Counted from the first letter of the stretch, positions 1 to 7,149 are shown. The stretch is DNA of 11,958 nt from Clostridiales bacterium (GCA_017649745.1 JAGCGE010000338.1:1-11958); one strand, 5' to 3'. Notes: generated by a model not told the origin, from the letters alone. Numbers and translations: made by a program.

Positions 1-232
1 AGATTCCATTGGTAGCAGTTTGATCATAGACACAATTGATCGTATAAAAATCGCCGAGATCTGAAGCGAGTTCCTTATCGCTGTACTCACGTTTTGTCTT
101 CTGCGTTGTTTCTGTTGTTATTGAAACTTCTGTTTGTTCTTCGGACTCTTTATCGGTCAGTGAACAGGATGTTAATGATGTCATTAACACTGCCGAAATT
201 ACTATAGCCGATAAAAGTTTCAACTTGTGCAT
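1..232 (-). CDS. Lipoprotein, N-terminal fragment (gene runs off the left edge)
   Basis: The minus-strand frame opens with an ATG at 230-232 and stays open to base 1, giving 77 visible residues. The start is a type II signal peptide: a basic N-terminus (MHKLK), a hydrophobic core, and a lipobox ending LTSC with the lipidated cysteine at residue 23. A Ser/Thr/Glu-rich linker of about 25 residues follows, then the start of a folded part (SDLGDFYTIN). This predicts export and anchoring on the outer face of the membrane. A purine-rich AAGGGA lies about 10 bases before the ATG as ribosome site. No function can be assigned because the folded domain is cut off. The gene is divergent from the dehydrogenase at 358. 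The frame was not in the supplied ORF predictions because it is partial. Confidence 0.8.
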   Translation of the reverse strand, partial: MHKLKLLSAIVISAVLMTSLTSCSLTDKESEEQTEVSITTETTQKTKREYSDKELASDLGDFYTINCVYDQTATNGI

Positions 233-357
233 ATAAATATGTTCCCTTCATGTCCTAACGACTTATTGACGATTTGAAACGAGGTTGTGTTGCATTGTTT
301 CATAATCGACCTGTTTATTATATTATTAGACCTATAAAAATTGTTCAGGAGTTTTTT

Positions 358-1332
358 ATGAGAATAGTAATATTAGATGCATCTGCAGCAAATCCGGGCG
401 ACCTTTCATGGGCACCTCTCGAAAGATTCGGAGAAGTCATTCCGTATGACGTTACAAAAAAAGAACAGCTCATCGAGAGAGCACAGGGTGCTGAGATCCT
501 TTTCACGAATAAGACTGTTTTCGAAAAGGAAGACTTCGATAAGCTTCCTGATCTAAGATATATCGGTGTTCTCGCTACGGGATTTAACGTAGTGGATCTT
601 GAGGCCGCAAAAGCCCACAACGTCTGCGTTACAAACGTTCCTGAGTATGCGACTTTCGCGACGGCACAGATGGCTATAGCACTCCTTCTTGAACTTGCCG
701 ACAAAGCAGGTATCCATTCCGCATCAGTATTCGACGGCGGCTGGGTAAGGTCACCTCAGTTCTGCTATACGGTATCACCTCTGATCGAACTGTGCGGCAA
801 GACAGCTGTCGTAGTTGGTCTTGGAAAGATCGGAAGAAGAGTCTGTCTTATACTAAACGCGCTCGGAATGAAGGTCATCGGCGTACCTCATACAATGTGC
901 GACAGCATCGATATCGACGGTGTTAAGATCGAGTGTAAGCCGCTTAACAAAGCTCTCAAGGAAGCTGACGTTATCACCTTCCACTGCCCTCTTACAAATG
1001 AAACTAACGGTCTTCTCTCTAAGCCTCTTATCTCAGAACTTAAGAAAGACGTTCTCATAATCAACACGGCAAGAGGACCTATCGTTAATGAGGAAGATAT
1101 CGTTGATGCGCTCCTTGAAGGAAAGATCGGAGGCTATGCTGCTGACGTTATCATGAAAGAACCAATGGAGAGCAGTAGTCCTCTTCTTAAGCTCAAGGAT
1201 ATGCCGAATGTTGTTCTTACTCCTCATATCGCATGGGCTCCTAAAGAGACTCGAAAAAGACTCATCGATGCCGCTGCCGCTAATCTTGAAGCATTCCTTA
1301 ACGGAGATCCTATCAACCAGGTAAATAAGTGA
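358..1332 (+). CDS. D-2-hydroxyacid dehydrogenase, glycerate/hydroxypyruvate reductase type
   Basis: This 324-residue protein has the usual length of the D-isomer-specific 2-hydroxyacid dehydrogenases, cytoplasmic enzymes that reduce 2-oxoacids with NAD(P)H. The Rossmann glycine motif VVGLGKIG is present. The catalytic set is visible: Arg239 in NTARG, Glu268 in KEP, and His290 in TPHIAWAP. The HIAWA context and overall pattern resemble glycerate dehydrogenase/hydroxypyruvate reductase (HprA) more than lactate or phosphoglycerate dehydrogenases; there is no ACT domain. The strand after the glycine motif reads VIGVPHT and lacks the acidic residue that usually selects NAD, so NADP use is possible. 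The ATG at 358 is preferred over an upstream in-frame ATG at 274 because AGGAG sits 5 bases before it and the family start (MRIVILD) begins there. It stands alone, followed by a stem-loop. The exact substrate is not determined. Confidence 0.92.
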   Translation: MRIVILDASAANPGDLSWAPLERFGEVIPYDVTKKEQLIERAQGAEILFTNKTVFEKEDFDKLPDLRYIGVLATGFNVVDLEAAKAHNVCVTNVPEYATFATAQMAIALLLELADKAGIHSASVFDGGWVRSPQFCYTVSPLIELCGKTAVVVGLGKIGRRVCLILNALGMKVIGVPHTMCDSIDIDGVKIECKPLNKALKEADVITFHCPLTNETNGLLSKPLISELKKDVLIINTARGPIVNEEDIVDALLEGKIGGYAADVIMKEPMESSSPLLKLKDMPNVVLTPHIAWAPKETRKRLIDAAAANLEAFLNGDPINQVNK

Positions 1333-1353
1333 GGTTTTTCCGCAAAATTATAA

Positions 1354-1379
1354 GCATCTCGAAATGACTCTCGAGATGC
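1354..1379 (+). terminator. Stem-loop after the dehydrogenase gene
   Basis: A perfect 9-base stem (GCATCTCGA / TCGAGATGC) with an 8-base loop starts 22 bases after the dehydrogenase stop. No T-run follows on the plus strand, so it is either a weak terminator or an mRNA 3'-end stabiliser. On the minus strand it is followed by a modest TTATAATTTT stretch, so it could also act there. Confidence 0.45.
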
Positions 1380-1553
1380 CTATAACATGGAATAAGGGAT
1401 AGATACATAGAAGTAAATTGTCTTAGTTAAATAATATACCTTCGTCGTTTTCTTTTGCAGAAATATTAACACACCTACACGGAGATTTCCATATTTTAAT
1501 CACGTTTTTTTCAAAATTGAGATTTTTTTCAACAAAAAAAGAAATAATCTATA

Positions 1554-1571
1554 ATCTTTTGTGCAAAAGAT
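1554..1571 (-). terminator. Possible terminator of the minus-strand operon
   Basis: The inverted repeat ATCTTTTG / CAAAAGAT with a 2-base centre (a real loop would be 4 bases) begins 2 bases after the stop codon of the membrane-protein gene. Reading the minus strand, a T-rich stretch follows after about 10 bases (TTTCTTTTTTTG). The stem is AT-rich and the T-run is displaced, so efficiency is doubtful. Confidence 0.4.
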
Positions 1572-1573
1572 AC

Positions 1574-2209
1574 TCAACCTCGTTTTGTCTGAACAACAAT
1601 ACCTGTTATTCCTAAAATAAGTATGAGAAGTCCGCTTATCGCAAACACCCCGTCGATCGAAGAATTAAAGAGCTTTTCGGTAGCAAAGACGGCCGCATTC
1701 TCTACGAAAGATATCTTCTGAAGGAACGGAAGTGCCGCAGAAGAAATGAGCCATGCTCCACCCATTCCTGAAACGAATATGATCGCACCTTTCTGGATAA
1801 GGAAGCATGCGATACCGAACGCGATACCGATGACAAAACTTATTCCGAGAACGATGAGATTCTCCTTTGCCTTGAATGATTCACTTAATGAAGAAGCGTT
1901 GACGGAAGAATACAGGAACTTCGTCGTGACGACTGCGACAACGAAGATAAACGCCTTCCTGTAAAACGAGAATGCCAGTGCACCAAGAACTACCGCGAAT
2001 ACAATAGGTATCGCAAGTTCAACAACATGAGCAAGCGACTTTTCCGTTATTTCCTCAAGGATCGAAAGAAGGAACTTACCTCCCATATATCCCGTGACAA
2101 CACCTGCAACAGTTATAGAAAAACGGAACAATCTGTAGCCGCTAAAGCATATGACTGCTCCCAATATCATTATTACTATAGGCACGGCAAGATCCGCGAT
2201 CGCATTCAT
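1574..2209 (-). CDS. Multi-pass membrane protein, DUF4203/TMEM198-like
   Basis: This 211-residue protein is almost entirely hydrophobic, with about seven predicted membrane segments, roughly at residues 7-25, 29-50, 62-82, 85-100, 119-138, 142-160 and 189-207. The segment GYRLFRFSITVAG followed by a GYxGG-like turn resembles the repeated Gly-rich helices of the DUF4203/TMEM198 family, whose biochemical role I do not know. It is the last gene of a three-gene operon. Its ATG overlaps the TGA of the dihydrouridine synthase in an ATGA arrangement, which indicates translational coupling. The protein ends with a short basic tail (QTKRG), consistent with a cytoplasmic C-terminus. The family call is from pattern recognition only; a plain hypothetical membrane protein is the fallback. 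Confidence 0.75.
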   Translation of the reverse strand: MNAIADLAVPIVIMILGAVICFSGYRLFRFSITVAGVVTGYMGGKFLLSILEEITEKSLAHVVELAIPIVFAVVLGALAFSFYRKAFIFVVAVVTTKFLYSSVNASSLSESFKAKENLIVLGISFVIGIAFGIACFLIQKGAIIFVSGMGGAWLISSAALPFLQKISFVENAAVFATEKLFNSSIDGVFAISGLLILILGITGIVVQTKRG

Positions 2210-3189
2210 CTTCCCAAGACCTCCTTAACTTCCTTTACGGTTAATGCCTTACACACATCGACCTTCAGCGTCGAAGCACCCGGCATTCCTTTTATATAAG
2301 CGAGCATCGTCGGTCTCATTTCCCTTACCGCAATAGCCTCGTCTTTATAGGTGCAGGTAAGCTCGAGTTCTCTTAAGAGCATATCGATCTTATCTTCAGC
2401 CTTAACAGTTATATCAATACCTCTTAATCTCGAAAAGACCCACGGATCTCCCTGCGCCGCACGACCTATCATAAGTCCGTCAGCGCCTGTCTCTCTGAGC
2501 ATCCTGTCTGCCGACTCACGGTCCTTGATATCACCGTTAGCGATAAACGGGATCCCGCTTTCCTCCGACGCTTTCCTCATCCTGGCTATCGCTTCGATAT
2601 CAGCCTCGCCGTGATACATCTGAGGTCTGGTCCTTCCGTGAACTGCAAGGAGCTTAATGCCGCTGTTCGATATCCTTCTTATGAACTCTTCGGCCTTACC
2701 GTTATCCTTATCTTCTTCGTTAAATCCGATCCTCGTCTTGGCGGTAAGTTCCTTTCCATATGACTCACAAACCTTAGCCGAAGCCTTGATGATCTTCTCT
2801 GCAAGTATCGGATCATTCATGAGTGCAGATCCCGCCCCCGTCTTTACTACCTTCGGAACAGGACAGCCCATATTGATATCTATGATGTCGACATCCTTAA
2901 GCCTGGGGTCTTCACATATCGCTCCTATGGCAAACTCGAAATCCTTAGGATCACTTCCGAAAAGCTGAATACATGTTATCCCTTCCTTGACAGGATCTAT
3001 CATGAGATAACAAAAACTCTTATCAACACCTGAGTAAAGAATTGATCTCGCGCTGACAAGTTCAGTCGGCTGATAGCTCGATCCCATCTCGTGACATATC
3101 GATCTGAACGCAAGCGTAGTTGTCCCGGCCATCGGAGCCAGGATAAGCGGGTCTTCGATCTTTATCTTGCCAATATTGATCATTCCCAT
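2206..3189 (-). CDS. dus: tRNA-dihydrouridine synthase
   Basis: This 327-residue flavoenzyme reduces uridine to dihydrouridine in tRNA D-loops, using FMN and NADPH. The TIM-barrel motifs occur in order: the FMN-binding LAPMAGTTTLAFR near residue 17, CIQLFG at 73-78, the catalytic cysteine Cys109 in DINMGCPVPK, GAGSAL at 118-123, TAKTRIGF at 149-156, the phosphate- and FMN-binding VHGRTR at 183-188, ANGDI at 217-221 and MIGRAAQGDPW at 240-250. Length is normal and no motif is missing. It is the middle gene of the PAP2-dus-membrane protein operon. Its ATG is one base beyond the PAP2 stop, and it overlaps the downstream start by 4 bases. A second ATG two codons in is an alternative start. The sub-type (DusB or another bacterial Dus) cannot be fixed by eye. 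Confidence 0.95.
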   Translation of the reverse strand: MGMINIGKIKIEDPLILAPMAGTTTLAFRSICHEMGSSYQPTELVSARSILYSGVDKSFCYLMIDPVKEGITCIQLFGSDPKDFEFAIGAICEDPRLKDVDIIDINMGCPVPKVVKTGAGSALMNDPILAEKIIKASAKVCESYGKELTAKTRIGFNEEDKDNGKAEEFIRRISNSGIKLLAVHGRTRPQMYHGEADIEAIARMRKASEESGIPFIANGDIKDRESADRMLRETGADGLMIGRAAQGDPWVFSRLRGIDITVKAEDKIDMLLRELELTCTYKDEAIAVREMRPTMLAYIKGMPGASTLKVDVCKALTVKEVKEVLGR

Positions 3190-3190
3190 A

Positions 3191-3781
3191 TCAGCTGCCT
3201 ACCTTAGGAAGGAAATCCATCAATCCCGTTTGCATTAGAAGGTTCGAAAAATAGCCAAGCGCAAGTCCGAGCACCATCGAAAAGCCCACATCAGTGAAGA
3301 AATGAACTCTCAGATAAAGCCTCGAAAGCGCTATCAAAGAAGCATAGATAAACGCAATCACACCACACCACGGATTGGTAAGGAATATAACTGTAGCTGC
3401 AGCAAAAGAACTTAGAGTGTGACCTGACGGAAACGAATAATCTCTAGGCTGTTTTATAAGCAGCTTATAGTCCTTATGGAAAAAAGGTCTTTGACGACGA
3501 ACGATGTTCTTGATCGCGAGATTACCGATCATGATGCAGAGCATCAAAGCAATGAGCATCGTATATGCATCCTTAAAATCCGGTTCGACGACCATCATTA
3601 AAAGAGCTGCGATTATCCATACCGTTCCCATGTTGCCGGTCCCGGTCACGAATACCATTATCCTGTCGAATATCGGCGTATATAATCTCTCGTGAAGACG
3701 ATCAAGATGGTATATCTCCCAAGCACATATCTTACTGATATTCTTAAGCGTTAACCTCTCGACTTCTATAATGCGTTTCAT
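3191..3781 (-). CDS. PAP2-family membrane phosphatase
   Basis: This 196-residue integral membrane protein carries the complete PAP2 acid-phosphatase signature: K91-x6-R98-P99, P118-S-G-H121 and S153-R154-x5-H160-x3-D164. His121 and His160 are the expected catalytic pair. Hydrophobic segments lie near residues 50-66, 72-90, 122-136, 138-155 and 164-184. Such enzymes remove phosphate from lipid phosphates, for example phosphatidate, phosphatidylglycerol phosphate or undecaprenyl diphosphate (BcrC-like). The substrate cannot be told from sequence. An AAGGGA ribosome site lies 7 bases before the ATG, and a TATAAT box lies further upstream, so this is the first gene of the operon with dus and the DUF4203-like gene. 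Confidence 0.92.
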   Translation of the reverse strand: MKRIIEVERLTLKNISKICAWEIYHLDRLHERLYTPIFDRIMVFVTGTGNMGTVWIIAALLMMVVEPDFKDAYTMLIALMLCIMIGNLAIKNIVRRQRPFFHKDYKLLIKQPRDYSFPSGHTLSSFAAATVIFLTNPWCGVIAFIYASLIALSRLYLRVHFFTDVGFSMVLGLALGYFSNLLMQTGLMDFLPKVGS

Positions 3782-3809
3782 CGAACTATCCCTTCTTTAT
3801 TCTAATAGC

Positions 3810-3837
3810 ATTATAACCAATATCTATTATTTATCAT
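3810..3837 (-). promoter_or_regulatory. Predicted promoter of the PAP2-dus operon
   Basis: On the minus strand a perfect -10 box TATAAT (3810-3815) lies 16 bases from ATGATA (3832-3837), a 4-of-6 match to the -35 consensus. It is 29 bases upstream of the PAP2 start codon. The surrounding 3810-3918 region is AT-rich and must also hold the promoter of the divergent gene at 3919, for which I see no convincing boxes. Confidence 0.45.
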
Positions 3838-3918
3838 TAATTAATTTCTATAAATATGGGACTTGAAATTGAAATGTCATAGATAGAAAATAAGAATGTT
3901 TTGAAAAGAGGTAATTTT

Positions 3919-4866
3919 ATGGAAGATTGCTTGGTTTATTTTTTTACAGGATTTCTCGACAGCGGTAAAACATCAGTCATCTGTTCATGGACAGACGGTG
4001 AACGTTTTAACGACAAGAAGATCGTTATCATAGCTACAGAAGAAGGCGAAGAGGAATACATTAAGGAGAACTATCCTAATGCTGACCCTGTCGTCATCAC
4101 ATGTGATACTGATGAAGTTAATGAAGCATTCACGACTGATATCGAGAAGAAATACAGCCCTGATATCATCTTTATCGAATGGAACGGTTCAGTATCGCCT
4201 TCGGAATTTTTCGAGAAGTGCGATGTTCCTGAGAGATGGGCACTTGCTGCTTCCATCGTAATCATCGATGCCTCTACTTATACTGAGTACTTTAAGAATA
4301 TGCAGGCGATCTTCGCTGATTATTTCAGATATGCCGATACAGTCATCTTTAACAGAGTTGCGAAGGACGGAGAGAACATCCCGAAGCTTCGTGCTACCGT
4401 TAAGAGCGTTAACCCGGGCATCGGCATCAACTTCCTTGATGAGGATAATCAGGTCCTCAATATCGAAGACCACCTCCCTTATAACCTCGACGACGATCCG
4501 TGCATTATTAAGGACGAAGACTATGGTCTTTTCTATACCGATGCACTTGATAACGTTAAGCGTTATAACGGCAAGAGAGTTACTCTCACAGGTAAGGCTC
4601 TTGTATTTAGAGAGATAAGAGGCAGGGCTTTCGCTCTTTCGAGAAGAGCATATACATGCTGTTCTGATGATATCGGTCAGATCAACCTTCTCTGCTTCCT
4701 TAATTATGGTTCCAACTTCCCTACAGGAGAATGGCTTAAGGTCACAGGACAGGTCCGCTACTATGAGGATGATTCACAGGGCCGTAAGATGGCAGTTCCT
4801 TGTCTGACTGTCGACGATTATGTTGTTACAAGTCAGCCGGAAGATGACATCGTTTACTTCGGATAA
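3919..4866 (+). CDS. G3E/COG0523 P-loop protein fused to a YcgQ (TIGR03943)-like C-terminal domain
   Basis: The 315-residue protein has two parts. Residues 1 to about 190 are a CobW-type P-loop domain, the class linked to metal delivery. Its Walker A is G11-F-L-D-S-G-K17-T-S, a variant of the usual GFLGAGKTT, and a Walker B-like strand reads IIFIEWNG. It lacks the CxCC metal motif of classic family members. The base-recognition NKxD is replaced by N145-R-V-A. From about 212 to the end it reads like the C-terminal domain of YcgQ/TIGR03943 proteins: GKRVTLTGK, FALSRRAYTCCSDD (Cys247-Cys248), WLKVTGQV and a closing DDIVYFG. ATG 3919 is chosen over TTG 3901 because AGAGG lies 8 bases upstream and the fold begins there. 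The gene ends on the TAATG that leads into the next CobW gene, so the two form an operon and probably a functional pair. The metal is unknown. Confidence 0.85.
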   Translation: MEDCLVYFFTGFLDSGKTSVICSWTDGERFNDKKIVIIATEEGEEEYIKENYPNADPVVITCDTDEVNEAFTTDIEKKYSPDIIFIEWNGSVSPSEFFEKCDVPERWALAASIVIIDASTYTEYFKNMQAIFADYFRYADTVIFNRVAKDGENIPKLRATVKSVNPGIGINFLDEDNQVLNIEDHLPYNLDDDPCIIKDEDYGLFYTDALDNVKRYNGKRVTLTGKALVFREIRGRAFALSRRAYTCCSDDIGQINLLCFLNYGSNFPTGEWLKVTGQVRYYEDDSQGRKMAVPCLTVDDYVVTSQPEDDIVYFG

Positions 4867-4886
4867 TGTTGATTGGAGATGATAAT

Positions 4887-5927
4887 ATGACAAAAGTAGA
4901 CATTTTTTCAGGTTTCCTTGGTGCCGGTAAGACCACACTTATAAAGAAGCTTCTTTCAGAAGTTTATTCCGGTCAGAAGATCGTTCTTATCGAAAACGAG
5001 TTCGGTCAGATCGGTATCGACGGCGGATTCCTTAAGGAGTCAGGCATTCAGGTTACTGAGATGAATTCAGGATGCATCTGCTGCAGTCTCGTCGGAGATT
5101 TCGGCAAAGCTCTTGCTGAGGTTATCTCAACATACTCTCCTGACAGGATCTTGATCGAACCATCAGGTGTCGGCAAGCTCTCAGACGTATACGCTGCAGT
5201 AGCTAAGTGCGAAGGAACAGAGATCGCATCAGCTACAACAGTTGCAGATGTTTCTAAGTTCAAGATCTATCTTAAGAACTTCAAGGAGTTCTACGAGAAT
5301 CAGATCGAACATGCTTCAACTGTTGTTCTTTCCAGAACACAGAGCACAAAGCAGAGCAAGATCGATGAAGCAATGGAATTGATCCGCGGCATCAACAAGA
5401 CTTGTACAGTTATCACTACACCTTGGGACCAGCTCGACGGTAAGCAGATCTTCGACGCTATGATCTCAAGCAACACAGCTGATGCAATGGCTGAAGAACT
5501 CCTTCACGAGGAGCATGAGCATCATCACCACGACCATGATCACGAGCACGAGCATGAACATGAGCATGAGCACCACCATGAGCATGGTGAAGATTGCACT
5601 TGCGGTTGTCACGATCATGATCACGACCACGAACATCACCATCATCACGCTGATGATGTTTTCGACAGCATCGGATTCGAGACAACAAAGGCATTTACTA
5701 TCGACCAGATCGATAAGGCATTGGACGAGCTCGACGATGATGACAGATTCGGAACAGTCCTTCGTGCTAAGGGTATCGTAGCCGGTGAAGACGGCAAGTG
5801 GATCCACTTCGACTATGTACCTGGTGAGAAGAATGTAAGAAACGGCGCTTCTGACGTAACAGGCAAGCTCTGTGTCATCGGTTCAGGAGTCAACAAAGAC
5901 GAGATCAAGAACCTTTTCGAGATCTGA
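4887..5927 (+). CDS. CobW-type G3E GTPase with CxCC motif and His/Cys-rich metal-binding segment
   Basis: This 346-residue protein has the full CobW layout. Walker A is G9-F-L-G-A-G-K15-T-T, the ENEFGQIGIDG switch follows, then the metal-binding C63-I-C65-C66 and Walker B in RILIEPSGVG. The usual NKxD is replaced by S149-R-T-Q. Residues 207-254 form a His/Glu/Asp-rich stretch with 25 histidines and an internal CTCGC. The CobW C-terminal domain follows, ending in GSGVNKDEIKNLFEI. Family members hydrolyse GTP to load or chaperone Zn, Co, Ni or Fe; which metal is not visible here. The ATG at 4887 has GGAG 9 bases upstream and fits the family start (MTKVDIFSGFLG). An ATG at 4866 overlaps the previous stop and would add seven residues. 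A strong hairpin follows the gene. No Zur-type operator was recognised. Confidence 0.93.
   Translation: MTKVDIFSGFLGAGKTTLIKKLLSEVYSGQKIVLIENEFGQIGIDGGFLKESGIQVTEMNSGCICCSLVGDFGKALAEVISTYSPDRILIEPSGVGKLSDVYAAVAKCEGTEIASATTVADVSKFKIYLKNFKEFYENQIEHASTVVLSRTQSTKQSKIDEAMELIRGINKTCTVITTPWDQLDGKQIFDAMISSNTADAMAEELLHEEHEHHHHDHDHEHEHEHEHEHHHEHGEDCTCGCHDHDHDHEHHHHHADDVFDSIGFETTKAFTIDQIDKALDELDDDDRFGTVLRAKGIVAGEDGKWIHFDYVPGEKNVRNGASDVTGKLCVIGSGVNKDEIKNLFEI
5505..5648 (+). repeat. In-frame CAY-GAR/GAY tandem coding repeat (His-rich segment)
   Basis: This is a low-complexity run of CAT/CAC alternating with GAG/GAA/GAT/GAC codons inside the CobW gene. It encodes 48 residues, 25 of them His, interrupted by the CTCGC cysteine cluster. 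The synonymous codons vary, so selection on the protein rather than recent slippage alone keeps it. The length is likely to vary between strains. Confidence 0.85.
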
Positions 5928-5948
5928 TAAGAATCAAGAGCATACAAA

Positions 5949-5990
5949 AAGCGGGGACCTCTTCACTGAAGGGATCCCCGCTTAAGTTTT
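5949..5990. terminator. Bidirectional terminator between the CobW and epimerase genes
   Basis: A 9-base stem AAGCGGGGA / TCCCCGCTT continues, after a C/A mismatch, as a further 6 pairs (CTCTTC / GAAGGG, one T-G pair) with loop ACT. The plus strand continues AAGTTTTCT. The minus strand continues directly with TTTTTG. It lies between two convergent stops (5927 and 5999), so it serves both genes. Confidence 0.9.
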
Positions 5991-5998
5991 CTATAAGA

Positions 5999-7012
5999 TC
6001 ATTGCGACGCTTCGACTCCTGTCTGGTTGACCCATGTAACAGTGTCCTTGATCGAATCCTTTATGCTGATCGCGTTCTCCTTAGACGTAACCTCATCTGT
6101 TCCGTCAGTCTCATAACGTGCGTTAGATGAAGTTGTGAATACAGCATAGACCTCCTTCGGATTGACCTTGTGCGTCAACTTATAGTAAGCATCGACGAAT
6201 TTGGCAACTGACTTATTAAGAAGCCAGTCAGGGAACATCTTGTTAGACTTATCGACTCCTGCAGCCTCAGCAACATCGCTTAAGAATTCTACGGTAGAAC
6301 GATACTCGCCTGTGAGGATATAACCTGCACCCATTGTACCCTTCTCTGCAGCTGCGACAATTCCAGCAGCAACATCACGTACATCAACAAATACGTGACC
6401 ACCGTTAACCGGTGAGACCTCGTCTCTTAGGTAACTATTCAGCACCTTACCGATATCAGAATCCTTACTCGTACCAGGACCGATCATAAATGTCGGAAGG
6501 ACGAGAACTGCATTGTACTTGTTAAGGTTAACTTTCTCCATAACATAAGCCGATGCTTCTGCCTTTGTCTGAGCGTAGTCGCCTTCAACGAGATTTCTGT
6601 CGAAGTGGAACTGCTCACCTGATACATAAGGTTCAGCCTTAACAGGGAGTGCATAAGCAGAACTTACATAGACCAGTCTTCCGATCTTGTGCTTGATGCA
6701 CATGTCTGTAATGTTAACAGTACCTGATACATTAACTCTTCTCATGAGAAGATTCTTTCCAGGCGCAATGGAAACCTGCTCTTCAGCATGGATCAGGATA
6801 CACTCTCTCGGATTCTCCAGATCGAAAAATCCTTTCATCGTATCCTTATGGAATGTCTCTCCTCTGAAGATCTCAACATCAAGTCCGTCAAAACACGAAA
6901 CGTCAACATCAACGTCAGCAAGGATCCTTACTTTGTTTTCTTGCTCAATGAGCATCTTAACAACTTGTACACCGAGGGAACTGGTAGCGCCTGTAACCAA
7001 ATACTGTTTCAT
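5999..7012 (-). CDS. NAD(P)-dependent epimerase/dehydratase-family reductase (extended SDR)
   Basis: This 337-residue protein has an N-terminal Rossmann start, YLVTGATSSLG at 4-14. It is a variant of the TGxxGxxG motif in which the central glycine is Ser. The SDR active site is present: S117-S118-A-Y, then Y146-A-Q-T-K150. The segments LVYVSSAYALP and VLVLPTFMIGPG resemble dihydroflavonol-4-reductase/3-beta-HSD-like extended SDRs; the substrate is unknown. The C-terminal 90 residues include KMFPDWLLNKSV and are less conserved. GGGGAGGA ends about 8 bases before the ATG at 7012. The gene is transcribed alone, divergent from the T-box leader and convergent with the CobW gene. The 200 bases upstream contain two operator-like repeats, listed separately. 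Confidence 0.88.
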   Translation of the reverse strand: MKQYLVTGATSSLGVQVVKMLIEQENKVRILADVDVDVSCFDGLDVEIFRGETFHKDTMKGFFDLENPRECILIHAEEQVSIAPGKNLLMRRVNVSGTVNITDMCIKHKIGRLVYVSSAYALPVKAEPYVSGEQFHFDRNLVEGDYAQTKAEASAYVMEKVNLNKYNAVLVLPTFMIGPGTSKDSDIGKVLNSYLRDEVSPVNGGHVFVDVRDVAAGIVAAAEKGTMGAGYILTGEYRSTVEFLSDVAEAAGVDKSNKMFPDWLLNKSVAKFVDAYYKLTHKVNPKEVYAVFTTSSNARYETDGTDEVTSKENAISIKDSIKDTVTWVNQTGVEASQ

Positions 7013-7088
7013 ACATTTTTCCTCCCCTAAAGCCTAATTATCAATGCTTTTCTTTATTTTGCCTTGTCTTTTTTCGGAAGGTATCAAG

Positions 7089-7111
7089 ATTCTGTGAATT
7101 AATTACAGAAT
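7089..7111. promoter_or_regulatory. Operator-like inverted repeat upstream of the epimerase gene
   Basis: Perfect 7-base arms ATTCTGT and ACAGAAT flank a 9-base centre that contains the self-complementary AATTAATT. The element lies 77-99 bases upstream of the epimerase start, in a non-coding AT-rich stretch. It could be a repressor site or a leader hairpin. No known regulator motif was recognised. Confidence 0.4.
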
Positions 7112-7149
7112 TGCACGTAATGTGTAAACAAATTGTTAAATGCCTCATA

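Noticed and set aside
274..357. 28-residue N-terminal extension of the hydroxyacid dehydrogenase from ATG 274
   Set aside because: It is not part of the family fold, has no ribosome site, and the AGGAG directly before ATG 358 decides the start.
3830..3918. Zur, Fur or other metal-responsive operator, or a cobalamin riboswitch, before the CobW pair
   Set aside because: The stretch is only AT-rich with loose symmetry. I could not find a convincing match to a known operator, and it is too short for a cobalamin riboswitch.
5505..5648. Repeat array resembling a CRISPR or microsatellite
   Set aside because: There is no constant repeat with unique spacers. The units are 3-6 bases, in frame, and encode the His-rich segment.
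5458..5807. Open frames opposite and out of frame with the CobW gene (for example minus 5458-5694 and 5466-5807)
   Set aside because: They are by-products of the CAY/GAR repeat, which leaves several frames free of stops. Their translations are His/Arg or Met/Val low-complexity strings with no ribosome site.
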